Shown: in pieces, positions 48,409 through 58,300 of the stretch
Layout of the letters: the number at the start of each line of letters is the position of its first letter
Position numbering within the stretch: the first letter of the stretch is position 1
Source: Daejeonella sp.
GTDB lineage: Bacteria > Bacteroidota > Bacteroidia > Sphingobacteriales > Sphingobacteriaceae
NCBI RefSeq assembly: GCF_030695525.1
Contig: NZ_JAUYSS010000009.1
Location: 1 to 64,000 of the forward strand
Reading direction: 5' to 3'
DNA: 64,000 nucleotides
Notes under the pieces: model-generated
Databases searched by the model: none
Told to the model about the DNA's origin: nothing
The model's input: only the letters and a program-made list of their open reading frames with translations
Program-made: the position numbers and the translations under genes

Positions 48409-49749
48409 CTACTTCCCAAACGGCATTTTCGGCATACCCTTGAGCATTTTGGCAGCTGCAGCGGGGTTAGAGAACTGCTTCATAACTTTACGCATATCCT
48501 CAAACTGCTTGATCAGCTTGTTCACTTCGGTAATATTGGTACCTGAACCTTTGGCAATCCTGGTACGGCGATTTTGATTGATTGAATCCGGATTTTCACG
48601 TTCAAAAGGAGTCATTGAGCGGATGATGGCTTCAATTGGTGTAAAGGCATTATCATCAATTTCCACGTCCTTTATCGCTTTTCCAACACCCGGAATCATA
48701 CCCATCAGATCCTTCATATTACCCATTTTCTTGATCTGTTGAATCTGGCTCAGGAAGTCATTAAAATCGAATTTATTCTTGCGGATCTTTTTCTGAAGTT
48801 CGGCAGCTTCTTTCTCATCAAACTGCATTTGTGCACGTTCAACAAGGGAAACCACATCACCCATCCCAAGAATACGGCTGGCCATCCTGTCAGGATAGAA
48901 CACATCCAGGGCTTCCATCTTCTCACCTGTACCAATGAATTTGATTGGTTTGTTTACGACTGATTTGATAGAGAGTGCAGCACCACCACGGGTATCACCA
49001 TCCAGTTTAGTCAGGACTACCCCGGTAAAGTCGAGGCGGTCGTTAAAGGCTTTCGCGGTGTTTACAGCATCCTGACCGGTCATGGAATCCACCACAAACA
49101 GAATTTCATGCGGATTGGTTTGTGCCTTTACTTCGGCAATCTCTTTCATCAAACCTTCATCAATTGCCAGGCGACCGGCAGTATCAATGATCACCACATT
49201 CTGCCCGTTCTTTTTTGCCTCTGCAATCGCAGCTTTGGCTATGCCAACCGGATCTTTTGATTCACGATCAGTAAATACCGGAACCCCGATCTGTCCGCCA
49301 AGCACTTCCAGCTGATCGATCGCCGCCGGACGGTAAACGTCACCAGCTACCAATAGCGGTTTTTTATTCTTTTTTGTGACCAGATAATTTGCAAGCTTAC
49401 CTGAGAAAGTAGTCTTACCAGCACCGTTTAATCCGGCGATAAGAATAATTGTAGGATTTGCAGAAATATTCAATTCCTCTGCCGTTCCACCCATCAGGGC
49501 AGCCAGCTCATCATTCATAAGCTTGGTTAATAGCTGTCCGGGCGAAATGGAAGTGAGTACATTCAGTCCGAGTGCTTTTTCTTTTACATCATCAGTAAAA
49601 GCTTTTGCAGTTTTATAGTTAACATCGGCATCCAGAAGAGCTTTACGTATCTCTTTCATGGTTTCAGCCACGTTGATTTCGGTTATACTACCCTGACCCT
49701 TAAGAACCTTAAATGCTCTGTCGAGTTTATCCTGTAAATTTTCAAACAT
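48409..49749 (-). CDS. ffh: signal recognition particle protein Ffh
   Basis: 446 residues. The N domain is followed by the SRP GTPase: LIAGLNGAGKTTFSGKLA (P-loop), VVIIDTAGRLAIDE and LTKLDGDTRGGAAL. The Met-rich M domain at the C-terminus (QQIKKMGNMKDLMGMIPGVG, MRKVMKQFSNPAAAAKMLKG, ending MPKMPFGK) binds 4.5S RNA and signal sequences. It delivers membrane proteins to FtsY and the translocon. A TACCTTTGC -7 element lies about 30 nt upstream of the ATG. Confidence 0.98.
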   Translation of the reverse strand: MFENLQDKLDRAFKVLKGQGSITEINVAETMKEIRKALLDADVNYKTAKAFTDDVKEKALGLNVLTSISPGQLLTKLMNDELAALMGGTAEELNISANPTIILIAGLNGAGKTTFSGKLANYLVTKKNKKPLLVAGDVYRPAAIDQLEVLGGQIGVPVFTDRESKDPVGIAKAAIAEAKKNGQNVVIIDTAGRLAIDEGLMKEIAEVKAQTNPHEILFVVDSMTGQDAVNTAKAFNDRLDFTGVVLTKLDGDTRGGAALSIKSVVNKPIKFIGTGEKMEALDVFYPDRMASRILGMGDVVSLVERAQMQFDEKEAAELQKKIRKNKFDFNDFLSQIQQIKKMGNMKDLMGMIPGVGKAIKDVEIDDNAFTPIEAIIRSMTPFERENPDSINQNRRTRIAKGSGTNITEVNKLIKQFEDMRKVMKQFSNPAAAAKMLKGMPKMPFGK

Positions 49750-49932
49750 CTTATTTATCAGCTTTTAGCAGGTGCAAAGGTATGATTTCTAGCTTACTGG
49801 ACTAAAATAATTGTTTAATCCAAAGGAAAAAGGATCAAAATCAAAAAATTGTACATAATAAGAGTAACATTCCCATTGCTAAGACTTAAAGTTTGTAACA
49901 TTTTAATTCCTTTGCAGCGTTGAAATTTAGGA

Positions 49933-52365
49933 ATGAAATTAAGAATAATAATTGTTTGCATTTTCTGGCTGTTTGGGAATATTTGTGAGGCTCAGGTTGT
50001 CAGAAAATTCAACGCGGAACGTACAGATCATTCCCCCAAAATAGATGGGGATTTGAATGACAGGGTTTGGAAAGAGACGGCACCAGCCAGCAATTTCATT
50101 GAATTCAAGCCACTTCCCGGACGTCTTGAGCCGGAAGAAAGAAGAACCGAAGTAAAAATTGTTTACGATAATACAGCTATTTACATAGGTGCCAGAATGT
50201 ATGATGTGCCCGATAGTATTTTCCGGGAGCTAATGCCCAGGGATAATCTGGCAAATTCTGATTTTCTGGGGATTGTATTTGATACCTACCTAGACAGGAT
50301 TAATGCTTTTGGATTTTATGTAAGTTCTACCGGTACTCAGTTTGATGCTAAATATTCCAATTCGGGAAATGAGGACAAGAATTGGAACGCAGTATGGGAT
50401 AGTCAGGTAAAAATTGACAGTCTGGGCTGGACGGCTGAATTTAAGATCCCTTATTCTGCGCTCAGGTTTGGTTCTAATGACATTCAGGAGTGGGGTTTAC
50501 ATATGACGCGTCGCCGACATATGAGTAATCAGCAAACCAGCTGGAGTGTTATTGATCCAAAGATCAGCGGGTTTATTAATCAGGAAGGTATATTAAGCGG
50601 AATAAAAGGGATCAAATCACCCATCAGGTTATCTTTCTCGCCTTACCTCTCATCTACGGTTAATAATTATCCTCATAATATCATCGGACAGAGTAATACC
50701 ATCGGTAGTTTTAATGGTGGAATGGATATAAAATATGGTATCAGCCAGAGCTTTACTTTGGATATGACCCTGGTTCCCGACTTTGGTCAGATTCGTTCGG
50801 ATAATCAGGTTCTTAACCTGAGTCCTTTTGAAGTAAGGTTTAATGAAAACAGACAGTTCTTTACCGAAGGAACCGAATTGTTTAACAAGGGAAATCTTTT
50901 TTACTCCAGAAGGATTGGTTCCAATCCTGCCTTTACTGCAAATGTAAGTTCTAAGCTCCTGCCTGGTGAAACTATCCGCGAAAATCCTCCTGAAAGTAAA
51001 TTACTCAATGCCACTAAAATTTCAGGCCGTTCAGAAAATGGTTTAGGTCTGGGTTTCTTTAATGCTGTTACTAAACGCGGATTTGCAAGAGTTGAAAACA
51101 GTTTAGGGGAAGAACGCCTTATTGAAGCTCATCCTTTAAGTAATTACAATATTCTGGTGCTGGATCAGTCCTTAAAAAATAATAGTTCTGTCACCTTTTT
51201 GAATACCAATGTCTTACGTCAGGGTTCGGCATATGATGCGAATGTGAGTTCATTTTTAACGAATCTGAACGACCGTAATAACAAGTATTATATTTCCGGG
51301 GCAGGTAAGTTTAGTTATGTGGGTGCCGAAGTTCCGGGCGGCTCAAACAATTCCGGGTTTAATTTTGAACTCGGGACAGGAAAGAAAAGTGGAAATTTTA
51401 CCTGGGGATACGATTTTAATCTGACCGACAATAAATTTGATCCAACAGATCTTGGCTATTTTAACAATAATAATTTCATTCTCAACGCTTTTGACGTAGG
51501 TTATAACGTTTATACTCCCGGGAAGCTGTTTAATCGTTTCAATACTTATCTCGGGATCTTTCAAACCCATCGATTTCTGCCAAATGATTTTCAGTCGTCC
51601 CGAGCATCCGGAGGAGGATTTTTCGAGTTTAAAAATTTCTGGACACTCAATCTGGATTTCTATAGACAATTTATGGGTAAGGATTTTTATGAACCCAGAG
51701 TGGCAGGAAAGGAATTCAATACTCCGGCCAGTACTTATGCTAATTTCAGATTGAGATCTAACCCGATCAGGAAATATAATGCCGGTGTATTCTTTTCTGC
51801 CCGACTCAGAGAACAATTTCATGGCGTAGGATATGTGACCGGTTTTTACCAGAATTTTCGGGTTAAGAACAAGCTCTCATTGGGAGTAGATTTCAGTACA
51901 CAACCTCAGTATGATTATTCTGCATGGTTGGGGCTAAGTAAAGAAAAGGAGATCATTTTTTCCAGATTTGACAGGAATACGATGGAGAGTATGTTTGATG
52001 CCACCTATACCTTTAGTAGTAATATGGGGATTATGATCAGGGGAAGACATTATTGGTCGAACCGAAATAATAAAGCTTTTTATTTTCTAAGGGATGACGG
52101 GGAATTGCAGAGCCATGATGGCGCTGAGTTCAAGGGTACCCATACGAATTATAATGTCTTTAACATCGATCTGGTTTATTCATGGCGCTTTGCTCCGGGA
52201 AGTGAATTGAGCATGGCTTATAAGAATCTTTCGGAAGATATGGAAAGTGATAACAGACCCGGCTATTTCCAAAACTTTGACCGGGTTACTGCTATACCGC
52301 AGAATAACAATATTTCATTGAAGATTCTTTATTACGTTGATTATCTGCAACTTGTAAAAAAATAA
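49933..52365 (+). CDS. DUF5916 / CBM9-like outer-membrane protein
   Basis: 810 residues with a signal peptide (IIIVCIFWLFGNICEAQ). The N-terminal CBM9-like beta sandwich (about 30-215: PKIDGDLNDRVWKETAPA, DNTAIYIGARMYDV, WTAEFKIPYSALRF) is followed by a DUF5916 region with many amphipathic strands, probably an outer-membrane barrel (NFGQIRSDNQVLNLSPFEVRF-like block here as DFGQIRSDNQVLNLSPFEV, then FNENRQFFTEG). It is monocistronic and convergent with the DUF3078 gene, with only 1 bp between. Ligand unknown. Confidence 0.88.
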   Translation: MKLRIIIVCIFWLFGNICEAQVVRKFNAERTDHSPKIDGDLNDRVWKETAPASNFIEFKPLPGRLEPEERRTEVKIVYDNTAIYIGARMYDVPDSIFRELMPRDNLANSDFLGIVFDTYLDRINAFGFYVSSTGTQFDAKYSNSGNEDKNWNAVWDSQVKIDSLGWTAEFKIPYSALRFGSNDIQEWGLHMTRRRHMSNQQTSWSVIDPKISGFINQEGILSGIKGIKSPIRLSFSPYLSSTVNNYPHNIIGQSNTIGSFNGGMDIKYGISQSFTLDMTLVPDFGQIRSDNQVLNLSPFEVRFNENRQFFTEGTELFNKGNLFYSRRIGSNPAFTANVSSKLLPGETIRENPPESKLLNATKISGRSENGLGLGFFNAVTKRGFARVENSLGEERLIEAHPLSNYNILVLDQSLKNNSSVTFLNTNVLRQGSAYDANVSSFLTNLNDRNNKYYISGAGKFSYVGAEVPGGSNNSGFNFELGTGKKSGNFTWGYDFNLTDNKFDPTDLGYFNNNNFILNAFDVGYNVYTPGKLFNRFNTYLGIFQTHRFLPNDFQSSRASGGGFFEFKNFWTLNLDFYRQFMGKDFYEPRVAGKEFNTPASTYANFRLRSNPIRKYNAGVFFSARLREQFHGVGYVTGFYQNFRVKNKLSLGVDFSTQPQYDYSAWLGLSKEKEIIFSRFDRNTMESMFDATYTFSSNMGIMIRGRHYWSNRNNKAFYFLRDDGELQSHDGAEFKGTHTNYNVFNIDLVYSWRFAPGSELSMAYKNLSEDMESDNRPGYFQNFDRVTAIPQNNNISLKILYYVDYLQLVKK

Positions 52366-52366
52366 C

Positions 52367-53371
52367 TTAGTTCGCAAATTTATAAACTAGTCCGAATGCC
52401 ATGGTCTGACTTCCCTGAATTTTGTTGGCTGTATCATCGTCATAAAGAACAATTCCTGCAAGGGATACATTTATAAGACGGTTTACACTTGCGGTTAATG
52501 TCAGATCAAGCCTGTTATCAATACTTGAAAGTTTTTCGTAATTGGCAAACAGGGAGTAACGGCTTTTGAGATTCAGGTTTTTTGCAACGTCTTTATCATA
52601 GGAACTAACTAACTGAAAGGCCAGCTCATTTCTGAAACTCTTACCGTGGCTTACCCCAAAATTCTTTGGATTCGTCTTATAAAGTTCGGTATCAAGTACA
52701 AAAGTTTGTCGCGCGGTTCCTGTACCAATACGAACGAAAAAATGTTTTACAGGCTTATACTCAAACCCAAGAGATTCTGTCAGATAACCCGGTGCCATAA
52801 ATTTGGATAGCAGGGTTCGTATTTCATTGCCCTGAGCATCCTTCGAAAAGGAAAATCCCATATCAAATTGTGATTCAAAGTTAAGGGATCCGAAAAAATA
52901 CCAGCTTTTAGACAATTTTAGCGCAACCTTATTATCGAGGAAAATTCTGTCAATTGTTTTCCTTGCCAGCTGACCTCTATTATTTAATGTTCCGTATTGA
53001 AATATAAGCTCAGAAGCAAAGTTTTTATCTTCTTTGGTGTAATCTGTTTTGTATGAAAATTGTCCGCCCAATGCCAGAGAGTTTACTCCTCCTGCACCCC
53101 AATTCTCACTGAAAGCAGCCTGATTGATATTTAATCCAAAGGATGTGAGGTTTCGCCAGTAATTTACTTTTAAATCGAGTGAAGAAGCATCACTTAATGC
53201 TACCGTTTCAGGGTAGAGTACAGGCCTGCGTACCGGGAGTGTATTTCTTCGGGGATATTGCTTTAAGTCCTTTAAAATAAGAGTATCGCTCTCATTAGTA
53301 GTATTTTGTGAATAAGCTAATGAGGCAGATCCGAATATTAAAAAAGAAATTGTTAAAAATCTGAAAAGCAT
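52367..53371 (-). CDS. DUF3078 outer-membrane protein
   Basis: 334 residues with a signal peptide (FLTISFLIFGSASLAYSQ). The blocks YWRNLTSFGLNINQAAFSENW and GGVNSLALGGQFSYKTDYTK are diagnostic of DUF3078, and the end MAFGLVYKFAN is a typical last barrel strand. Function unknown; the family is widespread in Bacteroidota. It is convergent with the DUF5916 gene. Confidence 0.9.
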   Translation of the reverse strand: MLFRFLTISFLIFGSASLAYSQNTTNESDTLILKDLKQYPRRNTLPVRRPVLYPETVALSDASSLDLKVNYWRNLTSFGLNINQAAFSENWGAGGVNSLALGGQFSYKTDYTKEDKNFASELIFQYGTLNNRGQLARKTIDRIFLDNKVALKLSKSWYFFGSLNFESQFDMGFSFSKDAQGNEIRTLLSKFMAPGYLTESLGFEYKPVKHFFVRIGTGTARQTFVLDTELYKTNPKNFGVSHGKSFRNELAFQLVSSYDKDVAKNLNLKSRYSLFANYEKLSSIDNRLDLTLTASVNRLINVSLAGIVLYDDDTANKIQGSQTMAFGLVYKFAN

Positions 53372-53431
53372 TCAGCAAATAAAAACAAAAAAGCCCTCTT
53401 TTTGATATGTTTTTTGATTTTCGTTATATTC

Positions 53432-53635
53432 TAACGTGAGTTAGATATTAAACTATCTAAAGATTAATATTTAACCACATAGATTGAATTTATAATGCTT
53501 TAAAGTAAACATAGATTGTAAATCATATAGATTGAAGCGAATCTTTAAGGCTATCTGTGTCTAAAATGTAGGTTAGAAGCTATAAAATGCTATGTTTCTA
53601 TGTGGTTTTTAAAATATTATGTCGAGTTTACGTTA
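53432..53635 (+). repeat. MITE-like dispersed repeat, copy 4
   Basis: The longest copy. Its extended ends TAACGTGAGTTAGATATTAA (left) and, inverted, TAACGTAAACTCGACATAAT (right) show that the terminal inverted repeats run well beyond the AACCACATAG arms. The right end supplies the stop codon of the gene at 53628-53966. Confidence 0.9.
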
Positions 53636-53966
53636 TTCTCCTCAGATAGGTAGTCCAGCCGGCAAAACTGCGTTCAGATAAATATGAAAGGTTTGAATCA
53701 TTTTCGTACGCTTCTTTTTCGAATACAATATTCCTGTAGGCTTTCATGTGGTTATGGTAACGAATGAGGTTTATAAGATAGTTCAGGAAATATAGAATAT
53801 AGAATGGGATGATTAGTAATTCTATTTGCTGCCTGAAATGAATGAGTTCATGATTCATGAGCTGTTTGTTTTGTCTGAACTTTTTCTCTTTTAAAAGTAA
53901 AAATGGAAACAATGCCATCCCCTGAACGGGCAAATTGGGCATTTGAATAATTTTAAAATAACTCAA
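53628..53966 (-). CDS. small membrane protein with HELIH motif
   Basis: 112 residues. MNHELIHFRQQIELLIIPFYI places an H-E-x-x-H motif (HELIH) next to a membrane segment (about 53-75), resembling a minimal gluzincin-like or M56-like fragment common in Bacteroidota. Whether it binds zinc is not known. Its last codons and TAA lie inside MITE copy 4. It ends 1 bp from the neighbouring carboxypeptidase-regulatory-domain gene upstream, so they are probably co-transcribed. Confidence 0.7.
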   Translation of the reverse strand: MSYFKIIQMPNLPVQGMALFPFLLLKEKKFRQNKQLMNHELIHFRQQIELLIIPFYILYFLNYLINLIRYHNHMKAYRNIVFEKEAYENDSNLSYLSERSFAGWTTYLRRIT

Positions 53967-53967
53967 T

Positions 53968-54720
53968 TTAATTTCCTTTTAATGGCTCCAGTCTGTATGC
54001 AGCCGGATTTTCAACATAGTATTGATAGGATTTCCTGATATATTCGATTAAATCATAATCGTTTGCTTCCAGGATAAAATAATATCCGGGTTTATATTGC
54101 TGCTTAAAATCCCTGAGTTTGTCACCATTCAGTCCCGTTACCCTGTTGATCAGGGTATTGGTAAAACGGTAATCGATCATCGCATCCCGGTAATCTCTTT
54201 CTATAATTTTTTGAAGCAGCCTGGCATTCCTACCTTCTCTGCTTAAAAGGTTATATAATGCATTGATACTTAATCCGGCCCCGCCCCCTCTATTACTCCC
54301 GCCGGTTGTCAATACATCCTTCACAGTACCCTTACTGTAAGCGGTATTAAACTCTTCCTGACTCGCTTTGAGTTGGTCGGCAGGTGTTTGTATCGAATCC
54401 CTAACCACAACTTCCTGTAGCTGAATGCTGTTTCTTTTGAGATAAAAAAGCACGGTGTTTTCAGAATGAATACTTATTGTATCTACACCATAACCCTGTA
54501 ATGCGGCAACCAGAACATCTCCCACACGGGCATTCGTTTTAAATTCTCCTTTGGTGGTATTATAGAATCCATCCCCGGTTCGGGTATTGTAAATATATAC
54601 CCTAGTTAAGCGCTGCTTGCTATCCATATCAAAAACAATTCCCTGCACCGTTTTATCCTGTGCCTGCAAACCACTGCCGGTAATGAAGATTAACAGAAAA
54701 ACAAGGGTGATTTTTTTCAT
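53968..54720 (-). CDS. secreted carboxypeptidase-like regulatory domain protein
   Basis: 250 residues: a signal peptide (ITLVFLLIFITGSGLQAQ), a CarboxypepD_reg-like sandwich (about 25-98: VQGIVFDMDSKQRLTRVYIY, GEFKTNARVGDVLVAALQGY) and a helical C-terminal half (AGLSINALYNLLSREGRN, FILEANDYDLIEYI). It resembles the protein at 18617-19252 in layout. A periplasmic role is likely; function unknown. Confidence 0.82.
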   Translation of the reverse strand: MKKITLVFLLIFITGSGLQAQDKTVQGIVFDMDSKQRLTRVYIYNTRTGDGFYNTTKGEFKTNARVGDVLVAALQGYGVDTISIHSENTVLFYLKRNSIQLQEVVVRDSIQTPADQLKASQEEFNTAYSKGTVKDVLTTGGSNRGGGAGLSINALYNLLSREGRNARLLQKIIERDYRDAMIDYRFTNTLINRVTGLNGDKLRDFKQQYKPGYYFILEANDYDLIEYIRKSYQYYVENPAAYRLEPLKGN

Positions 54721-54774
54721 ACAATAAAACTAAGTGTTTCAACCAGGAGAAATATGATTTTTAACAATTTTAAC

Positions 54775-55644
54775 TTATTTAGATACAACCAGAAGTTGTC
54801 CGGGTTTCAAATTTGTATCTTCCAGACCATTTAGCTGTTTGACCTCATCCATGCTTAGCCCGAATTGCTTTGAAATAGAAGCTAGGGTATCTCCCGATTT
54901 TACCTCATGAATTTTCATGATTACACGTGGACGGGGAACTTCTTCCTTTTTTTCCTGTGGAATATTTTTGGCAATTTCTGTAAGTACTCTATCCTCCCGA
55001 ATGATCTTCTCTGTCTCGGTTTCCATCCGGTCAAAACGATTGAGATTATAACGCTCAATCAGACTAATCAGCAGATCGGCGTAGCGGGGATTTGTTGCAT
55101 AACCGGCATCCTTAAGACCTGTTGCCCATCCACGATAATCATTTTTATCCAGTTCGAACAGGGGGGCATACCGCTTTCTTTTTAGAAACTCGGTATGATC
55201 TTTAAAGGATTCTTCCGGTGAAGAATATACCCTGAAGCAATCATCTTTCTGATCATCATCTTTAAGCATTCTTTTTCCTTTCCATTCCGGTGTACATTTA
55301 ATTCCGAAATGATTATTTCCTTCAAGTGCAAGTTGACTGTTTCCATTGCCGGATTCCAATATTCCCTGGGCCAGGGTAATACTTGCCGGAATTCCAGAAT
55401 TATTCATTTCGCGAATCGCGATTTGTTTAAATCGCTCGATGTAGGATATTGCAGTATAGTTTTTAATTTCAGGAATTTGGGTTTCTCTGGATTTTGTTGA
55501 TTCTGCCTCTTTGGTTTTTGGAGCTGTCACCGGCGTCTGAACCTGTGGACTTGAGCGCTGTTTTTTTAGAATGCCGCATGAACCCATCATTAATATCATA
55601 CATGGTAAGAGCAGCAATAAAGATTTAATATTAAGGTTTTGCAT
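54775..55644 (-). CDS. glucosaminidase-LysM lipoprotein
   Basis: 289 residues with a lipobox (MILMMGSC, lipid Cys about residue 23), a GH73-type mannosyl-glycoprotein endo-beta-N-acetylglucosaminidase domain (about 63-205: YIERFKQIAIREMNNSGIPA, SITLAQGILESGNGNS with the catalytic Glu, NNHFGIKCTPEWKG, YPLF-like RYAPLFELDKNDYRGWATG) and one LysM repeat (about 243-288: HEVKSGDTLASISKQFGLS). It cuts peptidoglycan glycan chains from the inner face of the outer membrane. Confidence 0.93.
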   Translation of the reverse strand: MQNLNIKSLLLLLPCMILMMGSCGILKKQRSSPQVQTPVTAPKTKEAESTKSRETQIPEIKNYTAISYIERFKQIAIREMNNSGIPASITLAQGILESGNGNSQLALEGNNHFGIKCTPEWKGKRMLKDDDQKDDCFRVYSSPEESFKDHTEFLKRKRYAPLFELDKNDYRGWATGLKDAGYATNPRYADLLISLIERYNLNRFDRMETETEKIIREDRVLTEIAKNIPQEKKEEVPRPRVIMKIHEVKSGDTLASISKQFGLSMDEVKQLNGLEDTNLKPGQLLVVSK

Positions 55645-55651
55645 CTGATTA

Positions 55652-56290
55652 TTATTTTTTTCTGATTAAGTATATACCGTCGCGTACCGGAAGGATGAGT
55701 TTCTCTACCCTGGGGTCAGAGCTCACCATTTCGTTAAAATTACTGATGAATGTGGTGGCTGAATCTGTTTTCTTATCTCCAATCACCTTACCACTCCAAA
55801 GCACATTATCCACAATTATGAGTCCACCGCTTCTCAGTTTATCAAAAGTTAGCTTATAATAGCTTTCATTATTTTTTTTATCGGCGTCTATAAAAATAAG
55901 ATCAAATACCTCATTAAGATTCGGAATGATTTCCAGGGCATTTCCAATGTGATACTTAATCTTTGGTCCCAGCCCTGATTTAAGGAAGCTGGCCCGCACC
56001 ATCTCTTCCAACTCAGCATTAATATCAATCGTATGCAGAATACCATCCTCGCTCAGACCTTCAGCAAGACATAAGCTTGCATATCCGGTAAATGTACCAA
56101 CCTCCAGAATTCTTCTTGGACAGATCATTTTACTAAGCATGCTAAGCACCCGGCCCTGATAATGACCTGAAAGCATCCGTGGCAAGGAAACTTTAAGATG
56201 GGTTTCGCGGTCTATCTGTTTAAGCAAATCACTTTCAGGATCGCAGGAGCTTTCCAGGTAGCTTTTAAGTTCATCGCTGAGTAAATCCAT
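55652..56290 (-). CDS. class I SAM-dependent O-methyltransferase
   Basis: 212 residues of the caffeoyl-CoA / catechol O-methyltransferase-like family (Methyltransf_3). The SAM site ILEVGTFTGYASLCLAEGL and the metal-binding FDLIFIDADKKNNESYY and GGLIIVDNVLWSGKV are clear. The substrate in bacteria is usually unknown (possibly RNA or small phenolics). A TATCTTTAC element (56302 down to 56294) lies 3 nt before the ATG. It ends 7 bp before the glucosaminidase gene. Confidence 0.93.
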   Translation of the reverse strand: MDLLSDELKSYLESSCDPESDLLKQIDRETHLKVSLPRMLSGHYQGRVLSMLSKMICPRRILEVGTFTGYASLCLAEGLSEDGILHTIDINAELEEMVRASFLKSGLGPKIKYHIGNALEIIPNLNEVFDLIFIDADKKNNESYYKLTFDKLRSGGLIIVDNVLWSGKVIGDKKTDSATTFISNFNEMVSSDPRVEKLILPVRDGIYLIRKK

Positions 56291-56334
56291 GCTGTAAAGA
56301 TAAGAAATTGCATTTAGCCGAAGGAGCCGGATGC

Positions 56335-56751
56335 CTAGCCCAGACTTTTCTTTTCGAGATATGTCTGCAGGATAATTGTCGCTGAAATCGTATCCAGACG
56401 TTCCTTATTCTGGCGGTCTGTTTTTTTAAATCCGCTTAGAGCCACCACGGCTGAGGCCATTTTGGATGTAAACCGTTCATCAATCCGTTCGATGGGAATT
56501 TCCGGGAAATGCTTTTTAAGTGTAGTAATGAAGCCTTTTATTTGGGGTGTGGACTGTGATGGGCTTCCATCCATTTGCCTGGGTTCACCTACTACGAAAA
56601 GTTCAACCTGCTCTGCTGAGAGGTATTTTTTCAGATAATCAATAATGTCTTTGGGATGAATGGTATCCAGCCCGGTAGCTATGATCTGCAAGGGATCAGT
56701 TACAGCGATTCCAATGCGTTTAGTACCGTAATCAAAAGCTAGTATGCGCAT
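56335..56751 (-). CDS. ruvX: RuvX/YqgF Holliday-junction resolvase-like protein
   Basis: 138 residues, normal family length. LAFDYGTKRIGIAVTDP (RNase H-like Asp), VVGEPRQMDGSPSQ and IERIDERFTSKMA are conserved motifs. Members process the 5' end of pre-16S rRNA and may cleave junctions. It lies alone on the minus strand, 45 bp upstream of the methyltransferase. Confidence 0.96.
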   Translation of the reverse strand: MRILAFDYGTKRIGIAVTDPLQIIATGLDTIHPKDIIDYLKKYLSAEQVELFVVGEPRQMDGSPSQSTPQIKGFITTLKKHFPEIPIERIDERFTSKMASAVVALSGFKKTDRQNKERLDTISATIILQTYLEKKSLG

Positions 56752-56815
56752 AGGCCATTAAAATTTTATCAAATAAATATAGGAGATTTAAAGTGTCTCC
56801 GAAGCAGACCCTTGC

Positions 56816-58300
56816 TTATTCCAAAGCAAATTTCTCACAAAGCGCTATCGTACTTTTAACATCCTCGAGTGTCGTTCTGGGGTTGATCAAACACATTCTC
56901 AAAACAACTTGACCAAGCAGAATGGTGGTAACCAATAGCGCTTCGCCCGACGCCATCATTTTTGCGGCTATTTTTTGATTGATCAGATCTATTTTCTTTT
57001 CAGATAAATTCTCTTTTACCGGATTGTATCTGAAATTGATGATGGCCAGAGTAGCAGGAGATACGACCTCCCATTTGTCACTCTTTCTAAGTTCAGTCTC
57101 TACCTGCTCAGCAAGATTAATATTGTAGTCAATGGCCTCCCTGAAAGCTTTGAGCCCGAAGGTTTTAATCGACATATAAAACTTCAATGCCCTGAAGTGC
57201 CGGGTCAGTTCAATACCGTGATCATAAAAGTTGATCTCCGATTCATTCCCTTCAATATCCCTCAGATACACTGGTTTTTCAGTAAATGTGCCACTTAAGC
57301 TTTTATGATCGCGAACCAGCAGACAACCGATTTCATAAGGCTGGAAAAGCCATTTATGAGGATCTATCGTCAATGAATCAGCTTTATCAATACCTTTAAG
57401 AAGCTTCTTGCCATTTTTTGATAAAATAACAGCAGCACCAAAGGCACCATCCACATGGAGCCAGATATTTTCCTTTTTGCAGATGGCTGCGAGTTCTTCC
57501 AGCGGATCTACCGTTCCGGTATTGGTTGTGCCTGAAGAGGCGATCAGGCAGAATGGTTTTAATCCTTCTATTTTATCGCGGGCTATTGCATTTTTCAATT
57601 TATTAATTGAAAACTTAAATTCCATATCGGTTGGAATTATCCGGATCTGTTCCTTTTTAAAACCCAGGATATTGATCGCTTTAATATTTGAGGAATGTGC
57701 CTGATCTGATAAATAGATAATTGCTTTCGAAAAATCCTCCCCACATTTCACTTTTCTGGCGGTGGCCAGAGCAGTTAAATTTGCCATTGAACCACCACTG
57801 GTAAAGATACCCCCTCCCTTTTTTACCGGGAAATTAAAGAGTTTTAGCATCCAGTTCAGAGTGCTGATCTCAAGCCCGGCAGCAGCTGCAGAACCTACCC
57901 ATCCCCCCGCGAAAATATTAAAACCTGTTGCCAGTGTATCAGACATCACACTGATGAAATTACTCGGTCCGGGAACAAATGCATAGCTTTTTGGATGGGT
58001 CATTACATTGCTTTGTGTCATGACGTTTTTAAGAACAAAGTTCAAAACCTCTGTCGCAGGCATCGGATTTTCAGGAGCCTCTTCAGAAAAAAGTTTGTCC
58101 ATCTCTATGCGGCTGGCATTGGATACAGGTAGTTTTTTATCCTGTGTTTCAAAATGTTCGATAACAGCATCAACAACCTTGTAGCCAAAGTCTTTCATGG
58201 CTTCTTTTGAAAGCCTTAATCCCTGATTTTTAATAGATTTCAACGAGAAATAATAATTAGTTGAGGCAAAACTATGTATTTTGAACCATGTTAATGACAT
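56816..58300 (-). CDS. group II PLP-dependent decarboxylase
   Basis: 494 residues from the ATG at 58300; the family domain begins around LSKEAMKDFGYKVVDAV (residue 30), so the first 25 residues may not be translated. The PLP Lys is in LTIDPHKWLFQPYEIG, with HVDGAFGAAVILS (Asp and His contacts) and IFTSGGSMANLTALATAR. It belongs to the aromatic-L-amino-acid / tyrosine decarboxylase superfamily; the exact amino acid cannot be told from the sequence. It is divergent from holB. Confidence 0.9.
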   Translation of the reverse strand: MSLTWFKIHSFASTNYYFSLKSIKNQGLRLSKEAMKDFGYKVVDAVIEHFETQDKKLPVSNASRIEMDKLFSEEAPENPMPATEVLNFVLKNVMTQSNVMTHPKSYAFVPGPSNFISVMSDTLATGFNIFAGGWVGSAAAAGLEISTLNWMLKLFNFPVKKGGGIFTSGGSMANLTALATARKVKCGEDFSKAIIYLSDQAHSSNIKAINILGFKKEQIRIIPTDMEFKFSINKLKNAIARDKIEGLKPFCLIASSGTTNTGTVDPLEELAAICKKENIWLHVDGAFGAAVILSKNGKKLLKGIDKADSLTIDPHKWLFQPYEIGCLLVRDHKSLSGTFTEKPVYLRDIEGNESEINFYDHGIELTRHFRALKFYMSIKTFGLKAFREAIDYNINLAEQVETELRKSDKWEVVSPATLAIINFRYNPVKENLSEKKIDLINQKIAAKMMASGEALLVTTILLGQVVLRMCLINPRTTLEDVKSTIALCEKFALE

